Source: Nemophila menziesii (lineage: Eukaryota; Streptophyta; Magnoliopsida; Boraginales; Hydrophyllaceae). From it: 64,000 nucleotides of DNA. The DNA lies in assembly GCA_029959085.1 (NCBI GenBank), contig JARWIR010000050.1, positions 558,001 to 622,000 on the forward strand, in the 5' to 3' direction. Made by a program: the position numbers and the translations under genes. Positions 35,462 through 47,317 of this stretch are shown here, in pieces (the first letter of the stretch is position 1; each line of letters starts with the position of its first letter). A model generated the notes under the pieces. The model made no database searches and had not been told where the DNA came from. It saw only the letters and a list, made by a program, of their open reading frames with translations.

Positions 35462-37424
35462 AATGGTTGAAAATCATGTGGAAAGTTAAAGATTAGTATA
35501 GATGGACTTCCGAATTACGATTTTAGAATCAATATCCACTGACGAAAATCAGATAACCATTAATTTGGTTAACAAGGACACATATTACTCAAAATTAAAC
35601 TTCATAATTGGGAGGAGACCAAATTTGATCTATCTCTTTTTTGTTTTGCCAAACAAGCCAAATTTAATAAATAAGCTCAGCATTTTATCAACAATACATT
35701 ACTTTAACAATACAAAGAAAGTAAAACAAGAGTTAAACCTTACACACCTAACTCAATCTATTCATTTAGTTAGACATCCATGAAAACCTTTTATTAGAAA
35801 ATAAATTGGGTGTAGTAGGGTGATCAGTAAGTCTGTACATGCACAAGAAAAACCTTCATGAAAATGATTTAGGGACTTATAGTGAAATAAAGTTAAAATT
35901 GGGCTTTTCCCCTAACCTCCTTCTACATATGTTTTATTTTACCTTAATTTCATGAACTCTGAAATTCACTCGTGTTTCATTAATGTTAAAGAAACATCAC
36001 ATGTCAAAACAGACATAATTCATGAAAATGGCATATCACTATTCTGTGTGAATGTAAGTACTGATTATCATTATACTTTTAACCAACGCTCTATTTTTAA
36101 ATATCGATAAAATATTTAATTTTGTCTAAAAATATTGTCTAAGAAAATTGATTATACTAAAAGAATGTGATCGTAAATTAATACTTGTATGTTCAGGTAA
36201 TTATATTTATGGCATTGATGATAATGAGGGGGTGAATATTGAAAATAGATGATGTAAAATTATAATGCATAAGATAGTTAATCTCGTAAATCTCCATATA
36301 TAGTGGAGATATATTAAAATATTCTACAAGTGTACAATAATATATGATATGTAATATCGTTGCCACATGTATTATAGATGATTTGTTAAAGTTAACGTCA
36401 ATTTTATAAAAAAATACTAGGTCATAAGAAATATAATTAATTGTTTGAAAGATTATAATTTTTCTAATATTAAAACTGTAAAAAATCCACCACATGTTTG
36501 CTTTGCATAGATAATTTTTAATATAGTTGTTAAACCATTTACCAATAATAGGTTATGTAATTGTAAGTTAATTTTTTTTTTTAAATTTCTTGTCTATGAG
36601 AATCTTATTGGAGTTGAAATGACTCAAAGTCCAAGCCACAAGTCATATGTACAGAAAAAATAAAAAATTTCAATCCAATGACATCTCTTCTAATAACATA
36701 AGATTAAAAACCCTAGTAGCCATCTTAAAATATACATTATGTTACTCAATATAATATGTAGAATATATATACCACTCTGACTTATCACGAAATACACAAT
36801 ATTAATTTTTTCCATCTCTATGAACTTACTTCTAACTTCCTCTTCCATTTACTTGATCTATGTATTATGAGTGGTTCTTTTACCCCTATTGTCTAGACCA
36901 AAATCCCCTAATACAGTGTGATATTTATCATTCAGAATATTAGATCGATGGCTATGCCATTTCAATCAAGAATTCATAAACACATATAATTATCAATTAT
37001 ATGTAATTTTTGTAATTTTGTTTTAGTTTTTTTCTTTTCGATTACTTATTTATTTTAATTTCAATTTCCTTATGAGATGATCTTCGGGATATATGATAGT
37101 CAGTATATGATCTCAAATTCTATTGATATGAATTATCTTTTAGTAATAGAATTAATTTTGTAATACAAAAACAAATTTTTCATTACTATGATTAATTAAT
37201 AGTTGTTGTTGTTCACGTTGAATGACCCTTCGATATGCTGTTTTTGATTCTATGATTTCAATTGTTAGTATTTTTTATATTTATAACAAAATTAATTATA
37301 GGTTTTTCTAAAAATTTATATTTTAAAAAATATATTTTTTAATCGTTTGGTTTCTTTATTTAATGTTATATGTTTGATTTTATAATTATTATATATGGAT
37401 AATATTAGTTTTATAAAATGATAG
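35462..37424. other. B1 stretch between CACTA remnant and SCL3 fragment
   Basis: This 2-kb non-coding sequence is shared by B1, B2 and B3. A 93-codon frame at 35502-35783 directly after the transposase is open in B1 and B3 but broken in B2, and shows no domain. I looked for CACTACAAGAAA-like ends and found none. Confidence 0.6.
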
Positions 37425-37877
37425 AGCTTTCTTAATACACTCTTCGAATATACACCAATGGTAATTGTGGTGACTGAGCAAGAAGCAACCCATAATGGGA
37501 ACAACTTGGTGGAGAGGATTGATGAAGCAATAAAGTTCTACGGAGCTATGTTTGATATCTTGGATTCTACTATGCCAAGAATATCATTTGAGCTTCAAAA
37601 AATTGAGAAGATGATTTTTGGTGAGGAAATTAAAAACATAGTAGCATGTGAAGGACTTGAAAGGACGAAGAGGCATGAGAATCTCGAAAAGTGGATTCCG
37701 AGGCTTGAGATGGTTGGATTAAATAGGTTGCCTTTGAGCTACAACAGTTTTTTGTAGGGGAAGATCTTGTTGCAGTATAGTGGATATAGGAATCAATTAA
37801 GAGAAGAAAATAGTTGTTTTTTCATTTCTAGAAATGATCAACCTCTTTTTCCAGTTTCGGCATGGAATAGGAGGTAA
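37425..37877 (+). pseudogene. SCL3: SCARECROW-LIKE 3 (GRAS domain) 3' fragment, copy B1
   Basis: The frame reads SFLNTLFEYTP, then VVTEQEATHNGNNLVERI, AIKFYGAMFDILDSTMP, IFGEEIKNIVACEGLERTKR, LEMVGLNRLPLSYN, and after one in-frame TAG (37755-37757) LLQYSGY... and QPLFPVSAWNRR, ending TAA at 37875. This is the end of a GRAS domain (the PFYRE and SAW motifs), and VTEQ, FGEEIKN and PLSYN point to SCL3, a regulator of gibberellin responses and root patterning. The TAG replaces the Gln of PLSYxxLQ. The ATG at 37458 sits where SCL3 has the Lys of SPK, so it is not the ancestral start. Homology begins abruptly at 37425; about two thirds of the protein is missing. Frame is otherwise intact. Confidence 0.88.
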
Positions 37878-39655
37878 ACTATAACGATTTTCCAGAGTGT
37901 AGGTTTTAAAGTGCTGTCCAGAACTGTGTAGTGGGTAGGGGTTAATGTATATATATATTTTTTTTGCTCGGAATAGATAACATGAATTTAATATTGTATA
38001 ATCATACATCTTTTGTCAATTTGTGCTCCATAATTAACATTGTGTATTGGGATATTTTCTTTTATGTTAACTGTTTGTTTGCGTAGTTAAGTATTAATTT
38101 GTCTATATTCGCTTCTTTTCATTTCCTTTAGACTTGAACATAAAATTATTACTATTATAACAGAAGTTTGTTCAGGAAATATTTAGAAAGTCAGAAATTG
38201 AACCTAGGTTTTTCACTATTATAACGAAATTTATTTAGGAAATATTCTTGAAAGCCCCACAGGACACAATTCCTAAATGTGTTAATCTATTATGAATCTT
38301 AAAATGGTGTCCTTGCTAAGGGTCCTTTTATGGAATAATTGGTCACTTCAATAAACCTTGATGCTCGGGCAGAGTTAGGATTTTCAAACATGTAGACATG
38401 AGAGACGTGTATAATATAGAAGTTTTTGAATTTTTTAAAATTTTAGAAGAGTTTTTAGTGTTTTGTGGTTAGGTTGTTATATCATGTTATATAGACATCT
38501 TTCATACACTTAAAAGAATGATATTTAATAATATTTTTTAATAATTGAGCAATATTTAATTGAAAGATATTTTATGATCTATTATTTATAATTAAATATA
38601 GAAAAGTTATAATTTAGTTATATCAATACTTTCACGAAAATCATATATAAAAGAACATATAAATCATTTCGTTATTTATAGAAATTAGTTTTAAAAAAAT
38701 AATAAAATATATCAATACATATTATTATCTTCTATGTTATACACTTCTCTCATGTAACAAAACTTTTTATGATAGAAGTATATGGTCATTGGAATGAGAT
38801 CATAACATCAAAATTATTTAGGTCTGAGTATTTTTACTAATAGACTAAGAAGTTTTATTTTTATTCATTCATACAAAATAATATATTGTAATGGGTATCT
38901 GAACATTTTAGTTGTTTATTTGTTTTGTACACCTCGTTTGATCGGGTTAATTGTTTGAAATCCTTTTTAATGCTTTGATATAAAAAAACTTGAAAAAATA
39001 AAATGAAGGTACTAAAGCGTATCACCATGATCAATTAATTTTGTAGATTTTATAAGTACCCCATAATTACCTTCCCATCAAGGCCACGATTAAAAAAAAA
39101 AAATTATTAACGTTACATGCAAAACTTCAAAATACATTTACACAAATACAACAAAGTTCTCTAACACATTTATATTAAAAACTTAATCTGAAATTTATTT
39201 CAAAAGAATTTAATCAAAAATTTAATTCAAAGGTTGTTGTGTTGGAAAATGATACGAAGTTGCCCAAAGTGGAAGACTTGCGCATGGCTTACTTCCTGGT
39301 GTTATTTGTTCACTCTCCAGTTTTTAGAATATTGAAATGTGTAATAAATAAATTACTTACAAAATAAATATCATCCTCTATTGAGAATCCTCATAACTAT
39401 AATGGGAATTCCAATTTCTTCTGAGCTTACATTCTTGGCTGTATTAGTAAAGTGGGGCATTCTCAATCACAATCTCACCAAATTAGCTCAAGTGGGGTCG
39501 TTTTTCTAGCGAGATCTCACTTTATCTTCTCACAAATTAGAGTGAATTTTTGTATTGAAATTTCAAAAAAATCTTTCACAGTGAGAATTCCATTTGGGAT
39601 CAGTCTAACTGAAAAAAATAATTCTCTCAAGGGTCCCATCTTACAGGAGATCAGA
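37878..39655. other. B1 stretch right of SCL3 fragment
   Basis: This is AT-rich and non-coding. It is present in B3 throughout and in B2 up to the point equivalent to about 38410. Nothing is recognised. Confidence 0.6.
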
Positions 39656-40560
39656 AACTTGCACAATTTTCCTAAATTAAACATCTCAGGAACAACTGTT
39701 AAGGTATAATACTCAACATTTAGCAACATTCGAGCTATATTTGGCTACTTTCACATAATATATAGACCATTTGTGCAATTAATCCAAAACACATGAATGG
39801 CCCAGCCAATTTGGTCTATCCAGACCACCTTTTTATTATTTGTAAAAGTTAACATAATGAACAATAAAAAGGGTATTTAGAATATTGTGTTTTTATCAGA
39901 AAAACTAGGTTGTTTAATTTTTTTATGATTTTTCTACTAATTAATCCACCCAAATCCATATTCATTATTTTCTATAATAAATAAAAAAAGGGCCACTCCT
40001 GGAAGCAATTAGGATGCCTAGCTATATGACCCATTTTCAAATCATCCAAATCCATATTCATTATTTTCTTTTCGAGAAAAAGATTAGAAATTTGCTCAAT
40101 TTTGCAGAAGATATTTTATAAGTACCACGTGATAAGATAAAAAACTTGCACAATTTTCCTAAATTAAACATCTTAGGAACAACCTTTAAGGTATAATACT
40201 CAACAATTAGCAACATTCGAATAATATTTGGCTACTTTTGCATAATATATAGATCACTTGTGCAATTTATCCAAAACACATGAATAGCCCAGCCAATTTG
40301 GTCTATTCACACCACACTTTTTATTATTTGTAAAAGTTAACATAATAAAAAATAAAAAGGGTATATAGAACATTGTGTTTTTATCATAAAAATAGGCTTA
40401 ATTTTTTTTTTTTGTTTTTTTACTAATTTAGTCACCCAAATCCATATTCATTATTTTCTTTAATAAATAGAAAAAAGGACAATGCAAGCAATTACATGCC
40501 TAAGTTTATATGACATTTTTTAAATCATCCAAATCCATGTTCATTGTTTTCTTTTTGAGA
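39656..40560. repeat. 487-bp tandem duplication in B1
   Basis: The phrase AACTTGCACAATTTTCCTAA at 39656 returns at 40143. The two units then run in parallel through AGCAACATTCGA, CCAGCCAATTTGGTCTAT and AAATCCATATTCATTATTTT. Within each unit the phrase AAATCCATATTCATTATTTT itself occurs twice about 95 bp apart. The second unit is cut by the foldback element at 40561. The B3 copy is at 59821-60721 (period 486 bp). Confidence 0.92.
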
Positions 40561-40866
40561 AAAAGACTTCGTCGGTGTCCATGGAATTCGAAAAGGCACT
40601 TCTGAGTACCCATACTATAAAATAGGACCCAACTTTTTCTTTTTGTCCAACCGTTAGTGTTTTCCGTTATCTCACACATTAAGTATACAATTCAAATTAA
40701 AAGAAAACCAAATCCACATAGGCTCCACGTCATACTTAATGTCTGAGATAACGGAAAAACTGACGGTTGGACAAAAACAAAACGTTGCCTACCTAAAAGT
40801 CCTAATTTATAGTATGTGTACTCATAAGTCCCTTTTCGAATTCCATAGGTACCCATAGAGTCTTTT
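40561..40866. mobile_element. 306-bp foldback MITE, copy B1
   Basis: The two halves are long inverted repeats. The left begins AAAAGACTTCGTCGG and continues TGGAATTCGAAAAGG, TACCCATACTATAAA, TTTGTCCAACCGT, TTATCTCACACATTAAGTA. The right half, reverse-complemented, begins AAAAGACTCTATGGG and gives the same words with scattered differences. The loop is about 45 bp near 40685-40725. The uninterrupted first unit of the neighbouring tandem repeat (around 40075: GAGAAAAAGATTAG) suggests insertion at GAGAAAAAGA. Transcribed, it would form a long hairpin. The superfamily cannot be decided without a clean target duplication. Confidence 0.85.
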
Positions 40867-43645
40867 ACTTGACTTAATATATTTCTATTTGGATTGACCA
40901 TGATATGTTACGAAATACTGATATTGCCTCTAATGGTTCCATCTCAACTACTTATCTGGACCACATGATGCCAAATATTACAATTTTTTGGATTCCTAAG
41001 TCAGGATGATTCGAAATTATAATCGAGACAAATAATTAATGGCTAGTTGTGCTTGCTCAGAAGATCAAACCAAGAAGTAAATTTATTTACATAGACGATC
41101 ACAACTATTGTTTTTCCTGTTTTTCTCGATGCTAGTCCGAGAGAAATCTGGTATAACTAATCCAAATTTTAGTTATGAAGTATCAGCAGTAATATTCCTT
41201 TATAGATGAGACATAATAAATTTAATGATGAACGAACAAATTAGAAATTACCTCACAAAAACAGCCACAAACCTAAAATCCCTGGAGAATATAAGGCCAA
41301 ATTGTACCTCCGGTTTATGTGTTGTGTAAAATATCCATAAACATGAATTAGCACATTCAACAATTGGCCAAGTTTGTTACATTTAAGTATATCGTATTTT
41401 TAACATGGTGGCAAGTGTTATTTTCTATTGCGATTGGTTTGTATAGAAGTCAAATTGCTCAACATTTGGGTTTCAAGTCAAGCTTGTGTGATTTCGTCAT
41501 CTGCATTGTTTGAAGAGTATTTGTGTTGGTCCAGTGTAAATGGGCATAATTTATGTGGTTCATCTATATGTGTTCCCTACATATCCATATGTGAATATTG
41601 TGTATTTCACCTTTTAACATACGCCAACACAATATTGTATCGTATTTCATCAAATTAAGTAAAGAAGTAAATCTACAAACTCAAAACTTTATAATTCTTC
41701 GGAGATACTAATCATTATATATGTAGAAAATCGAATATGAGGGATTTCCATCCTTCTCAACATCTTGAGGAAGCTTCCGGAAGAAATCTATATTTAAGAA
41801 AAACTAACATCTTGTTACTAACTAATTCAAATTAGTCTTGCGATTTATGTTTTCCTAAAAATAAAACTTACCAGATGTGGCCATGTTAAAATATTTTCAC
41901 CACAGATGGCTCTTGAAATGATCATTGTTTTGCCAATGGTAACATATTAGTCAATGCAAAAATTTACACAATACAGTTTATTATCATCTAAATCATACTA
42001 CAAATACATAAATATTTAACTCACTGTGTATTCCATAAACGAGCTAGCAAAAGTCGGCAATCTGGATTGGTGACAGGTTCCATGTAAAAACGTAGAGAAA
42101 AATCAAATTCTTTGATTTTATAATAGATGTGCTTCGAATAATCAACTCGATAGCTTAATATCAATACAATCTGTTACGCAACATGCCCAAAAAATTAAAA
42201 GTTGTAGTCTATGACCAGAAATAAACATCCAGATTAAGATCAAATTTCTCATTCCAAATGTACCTTTACTGCAAAACAAATAGAAAAATGCATTATAACA
42301 CCTAATTACTCATTCCTGTAATTAAAAATTGGAGTTTAAGACAAAAAGTTCACTTACAGTTCAGAAAAATTATTATAACAATTAAAATCAAAATTCAAAA
42401 CCAAAAAAGAAAAAAAGAAAAGTAAGGAAAAAAGGCACTAATCTAGAAGAGAATTCCATTAATTACCAGAATCGATCAAGAACTCACTACACTTTTCAAA
42501 TTGCAATATTACAAAAAATTGCTCACTCCATTATTCTCAACGTCTCAATTCTTGTGGATTAACAGGTTTTTAACGGTCATAATAATGGCCATTGACTTAA
42601 AAGTTGTAAAAGTGATGAGATTTGGTTAAAGTTAAATCAATTTTTTAGAGTTTCAATCGTAAATAATAATTACGTGATGAAACTAGGTAAAATTAAATAA
42701 ATTCTTTAGACTTCCAATGATTAAAAATAATTTTTTACCTTAATTTGAGTTTTTCGATTGTTGATAATGTAGCCAACATCGGGTTGATGATGGTTGCCGC
42801 GGCTCTCTTGTACATGAGAGGTGCTTGGTGGGAAGGTTAGAACTGAGTGTGAAAGTTTACCTTAATTTGATTTTTTAACCGAATGCTTATGAGAAGAAAT
42901 GAGTGATCTTTGTGAAAGTTTATGGGAGGCAAGAATAATCAAAACAAAAACAGAAGATAAGAGTAATTTAAGGAAATTATTAGAAACAAAAAAAATCAAA
43001 CGTGTGTGAAAAAACTGGGAATTAGAGACAATTTTTTTATCAGTCAAAAGTGTTTAAACGAGGAGTGTAAGACTATAGTGGTTTTTTCTATTCTTATTTA
43101 TGATTAAAATAGTCAAAACCATGTAGAATAAAAAAAAATTGTAAAAAATAATTAACGACATTAATAATAATAAGTGGACCAGAAATCCTGGCTGGAAAAC
43201 AATACTTTATAATATAGATTGCAGATTTATAACTCTAATGTCACCATTGTGTTTTATACTCTTCAATTTTTTATATGCATAATTCACTTGAATTGCATAA
43301 TATAGGAACCTAATTATTATTTTTATAATATATGACATATTGTAAAATTAACTACCAATGTATTAGAAGCAAAAGTTTTAGATTAAAAGTTAGATTTAAA
43401 ATATGTTTCATATTTGTAACATATAATCATTTTTTAAAACATATATCTCAAATCTATCTCGTTTTACTTGTTTATGATTTTAAATTTTTTACTTTTAGTA
43501 ATAAATAAAATACCTCCTTTAACATTAAAACAAGGTGAAACTCCCATATTGTCTTAAAAGGTAAACATATGTTACTTGATTTTTTAACCCATGACAATTT
43601 ATCTATTCTATTATATTTATTATATCTATTATATATATTATATAT
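40867..43645. other. B1 stretch, no gene recognised
   Basis: This sequence is shared with B3 (61028-63798). A 76-codon frame at 41428-41658 is open in both copies, but its few differences are all amino-acid changing and it has no domain. A minus-strand stretch at 42010-42180 looks protein-like but is frameshifted in B3. One AGGGACC-type repeat unit occurs near 43300. Confidence 0.55.
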
Positions 43646-43875
43646 AGGGAAATTCTTCAATCCAATATTGGATGGACCAGCCATTTATATTATGACATGA
43701 CCATGTTTTTAGAATTCCTTAAACTAATCTTTAGACATGTGTTTTGTTATTATATCTAACTATCTTGATTTTTAGATATCCATAAACTAATATTTTGACA
43801 TGTGTTTTGTTATTATATCCAACAATCCTGATTTATATATTGGATTATCCAATATTGGATGAAAATCTTACCCTG
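43646..43875. mobile_element. MITE with CCAATATTGGAT ends, copy B1
   Basis: The left end is AGGGAAATTCTTCAATCC followed by AATATTGGAT. The right end, reverse-complemented, is AGGGTAAGATTTTCATCC followed by AATATTGGAT. The inner part holds two direct copies, 63 bp apart, of GACATGTGTTTTGTTATTAT (43734 and 43797). The flanks are TA-rich, so a TA target duplication could hide in them. The superfamily is open. The B3 copy starts at 63799 and is cut by the window edge. Confidence 0.7.
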
Positions 43876-44648
43876 ATTATATATATATGCATTTGTATGG
43901 GTTTCGCTAATTGTACTAAATACTAAATTTGTACAGTGTCTAGTAAGCTCTACGGCAACAGATTTTCCTAGTAACCTAGAAAATATTGCTAATCTCTAAG
44001 TATTTTAAATTAATATTTCCTATATTAATTTTGCTTCTTTTGAGATTAAATTAATAGGGTTGGTTGAAAATTATGCTTTATTATCGCTATGCCATATTCC
44101 AAATTTTATTTGTATACATTTTCAAATTAATGTGACATATTTTACTATTTGATACATATTTGAGACCTTGAATTGTTTTGTTAATAAGTCAGGAAATAAT
44201 GGAGTATCCAATGAACTTAAACTAGTAAGATATGTTTTTAATAACAGTTTATTTTATTTTTTTAGTAAGTATTATGTTTACTCATTGCTTATTTATTTTT
44301 CAATAAATATAGAATCTTACAGGTATATTATTTGCATACAATATAATGGAAGCTCAAAAGGATATGCTTAATTATAGGCAATTTTAGTTCCTTTAGCTTC
44401 CTTTTACTATATATTGTTTGATTATATTTTTTTCTCATTTATTCTATGTATTTCTTTTAAAGATGGGCTATCACAAGTTGATGCTCAAAAATATATTTTA
44501 GTACCCCATGTGCATGGGTCAACTCGTGTAACACTGAACGTGGGTCGTCAAACTTCAAGCGTGGTTGCTCTCATTCGAAACTCATAGCCGGAAAATTCAG
44601 GGGGTCCATCAAATACTTTTGGTAATAAGATGCTCAAATGTCAACATC
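43876..44648. other. Right end of unit B1
   Basis: This stretch is not repeated elsewhere in the window because B2 is truncated before it and B3 leaves the window. A 67-codon frame at 44168-44371 shows no family signature. The GC content rises at 44500-44640. Confidence 0.5.
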
Positions 44649-44735
44649 AGGACTTTCAACTGGACCCACAACAAATGAGGACTTTCAACTGGACCCACAA
44701 CAAGTGAGGACTTTCAACTGGACCCACAACAGATG
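44649..44735. repeat. 29-bp tandem repeat, three units
   Basis: AGGACTTTCAACTGGACCCA starts at 44649, 44678 and 44707, followed each time by CAACA and a variable AATG/AGTG/GATG. The units are almost identical, so the expansion is recent. It sits 28 bp left of the B1/B2 junction. Confidence 0.97.
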
Positions 44736-46453
44736 CAGACCACTCTGTCTACACAGCAACATCTCTTATATTTTATAGAATTAGATTAATTTACTAAAAA
44801 AAGTTAACTTTTACAATCATACGAATTTTAATAAAACGAGTGTTTTTATATTTAACTTACAAGAAGTGTTGACAAATTATAAAAAAAATTAGAGGGTTTA
44901 CGAATATTTTTCATAGGATATAGTAAAAAGTTGTTACATTTCACTTTTAACTCCTCTTCTCATATGAATATATATTACAATCATCCTTGTAGACTCAAAT
45001 ACTAACGATTATAGGTCTATGAAAGTTTTTTTCTAAATAGTGGTCATTTACCTTGGCTCACACCTCATCCGGGTATTAATATTATTAAACAAAGTCACTC
45101 TTACTCGACCTTATAGATATTGTATGGAAATTTTGTTAGTGGATTGTTACAAAATTTATAAAAGACTTTATACATATTTAATAAAGTATTTATGAAGATG
45201 ATAAATTAAATATAAAATTTTAAATAATTTATGATATTGTTTTAAAGATCATAAGGATACAAAAATATCAATATAAGAATTAACAGACAAAAGAAACAAT
45301 TTATTGCATTAACGCGGGAGATGGCTAGATAAATTGCGTGAACGTTAGCACTTAAGCATCATCCTCGACGGGAATTATGCTTGGACATGTAAAATCTTTC
45401 ATAATATGTATGTATATATTCATGGTTATATAGTTATAAAATACCTTAAAATATTTTAGTTAAATTATTTTGTAAGCTATACTGGGTTTCTCTTGCATAA
45501 ACTATAAAGTATTAGATGTTTAGTCTATTTTTTTACACATTTTTTTTTACCTTTTTTAAGTTCTTCCAAAATTATCATTTTAGGTCTCAATATTTTTCGT
45601 TAAAAAGTTATGGTAAAAAATGACAAACCATTATAAATATTTTGAACTAAAAAGATATAAATTACTTTAAAATAAATAAAGAATTATTTTTTAGGGTATT
45701 CATTAGTTTTAGGGCTATTTTATTAGCTTATAATTGTAAGTCACCTATACTTATATAGGTCTAAAATAATTCTAATTTTATTTGTTCAAATTTATTTTTG
45801 TGATTCTAAATTTTAATTAAGGTTTCCCACTTAACTCAAGATTAAAAGAAAAAAATAATAAATCTTATTACATTATCAAATCTAAATCTTTATTTTATCA
45901 CACACAAACAAAAATAAACTCTTGGAAAGCTTTAGGAAATGTCACGTGTCCAAGGTGTCGATTGAATTCTTCTATATGAGACATGTCTTTCGATGAACAT
46001 CAACTGAAATTAGACACTACTCATTGATATTTTCAATATAATCATTGAAATTTTTCTGACTATATATGTTTTTAGATATAATGTACCTCAACTTTGGAAA
46101 ATAACCATGTTAGGAACCATGTTTCCTCGTACTCTAACATTTCTAATGATCACACTGTGCCAAAAATATTCGATTCTTGATAAACCTATCATGTAACTAG
46201 AGTAGGAAGTAGTAACAATCCACTTCGCATAAGGTTTGATGATGCATGTAAGTAACACTTACTGAACTTCAATTTTTTGGCATTTATAAGCTTAGGGCGT
46301 CAATACAAATTACTGAATAATTACATTTTCAAATTATTAACTACATTACAATTTTACTCAACAAGAAACAATATGGATTGAGGTTGTTAGGGTGGTGATG
46401 TATGTTTCCAAATTACATGAATTCTACTCTGTCAAGGAAGGTGAATAAATAGA

Positions 46454-47317
46454 CGGTTACCTATGAAACATTGGTTTAGAAAAACCACATGTCCATACGT
46501 GAGTACTGAGAAGAGGCCCCGCCATAGGTAACATATTCCTGTCAATATTCAGATGTAATTAGATGGGTTTCATATTGTGTTTTCTGGTAAAGAAAAGAAT
46601 TTCAGTGGTAAGGAAATGAAAAAAATGGGTTCTCGTGAGTTTAATTTGATTTTTTTTATCTCTTACCTTATTGATCAAAAGTATTTTAGAAACATAACAT
46701 TGTTGTTATGCGTTGTAAGATGAATGTGTGTGATTGCTTGCTCGGAACAGTTGTAAGCCTTGATATACAGTATTCTTAAAATATAGTGAACACAAATCCA
46801 CGCTATCGGTCTCTAATATTGATATAGAAATGATTCACCAGGAAATAATTTTTGAGTGGTTTATGAGTAGGTATATAACCTTTAATTTTTAACTAAACAT
46901 TACTATCTTCAATCTAATAATTGTTCTTGTTGGTAACTAAATGACAAGGGTAATGATGTGTAAGTTAGCCATGAGATGATTTCAATGGTGAATATGTCTC
47001 ATGCTTAGTTTTATAGGTACGATTCTTATATTTTGAAAGGGAGAAAAAATGTGATTCAAGCTTATGGAGTATGTACCAAATATAATGGAGTATCTTATTA
47101 CGATGAATTAGTCAATATCATGGAGGTTACATTTGATGGTAGTTGTTCTATTGTGTTTTTTTAGTGTATGTGGTATAACTCAAAAAATATGAAGAAACAA
47201 CATGCGGTAACCATTAGAAAAACAACTTATTTTTGGTTGTGAAAGAACCATTACATGTTAGCCACCCAAGCCATAAAAAGTGTTTACATCTATAAAATTA
47301 TGCAAGAAAAACGCTAA
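46454..47317 (+). pseudogene. CACTA TNP2-type transposase remnant, copy B2
   Basis: Only the two ends of the B1/B3 remnant remain. The left piece keeps the HRF and LPYW-region equivalents (46454-46760). After a deletion of about 880 bp, the right piece starts at the IERIHREMF-type segment (46815 onward). It then follows the DUF4216-like block (GVSYYDELVNIMEV around 47085-47130) to TAA at 47315. The whole DUF4218-like centre is gone. Several stops are private to this copy. Confidence 0.82.

Larger units (their letters stand above)
32253..44762. repeat. Array B, unit B1
   Basis: The sequence from CTCAACGGGGAGTATTCTTG onward is repeated from about 45364 (B2) and 52305 (B3). B1 lacks the roughly 600-bp leader that B2 and B3 have (44763-45363, 51698-52304), because it is joined directly to region C. 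Contents in order are the CACTA remnant, the SCL3 fragment, a 487-bp tandem duplication, a foldback MITE, and a MITE with CCAATATTGGAT ends. Confidence 0.95.

Noticed and set aside
35502..35783. 93-codon frame after the CACTA remnant, open in B1 and B3
   Set aside because: Broken in B2, lacks a domain, and the B1 and B3 copies are too young for conservation to mean much.
36193..36495. 100-codon minus-strand frame in B1
   Set aside because: Mostly Ile/Tyr/Asn from AT-rich DNA; deletions break it in B3 near 56582.
41428..41658. 76-codon frame kept in B1 and B3 (61577-61807)
   Set aside because: The few differences all change amino acids, with no recognisable domain; chance survival in a recent duplicate is enough to explain it.
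42010..42180. Minus-strand protein-like stretch (MEPVTNPDCRLLLARLWNTQ) in B1
   Set aside because: One extra base in B3 shifts the frame, and no family could be named; too weak to list as a gene.
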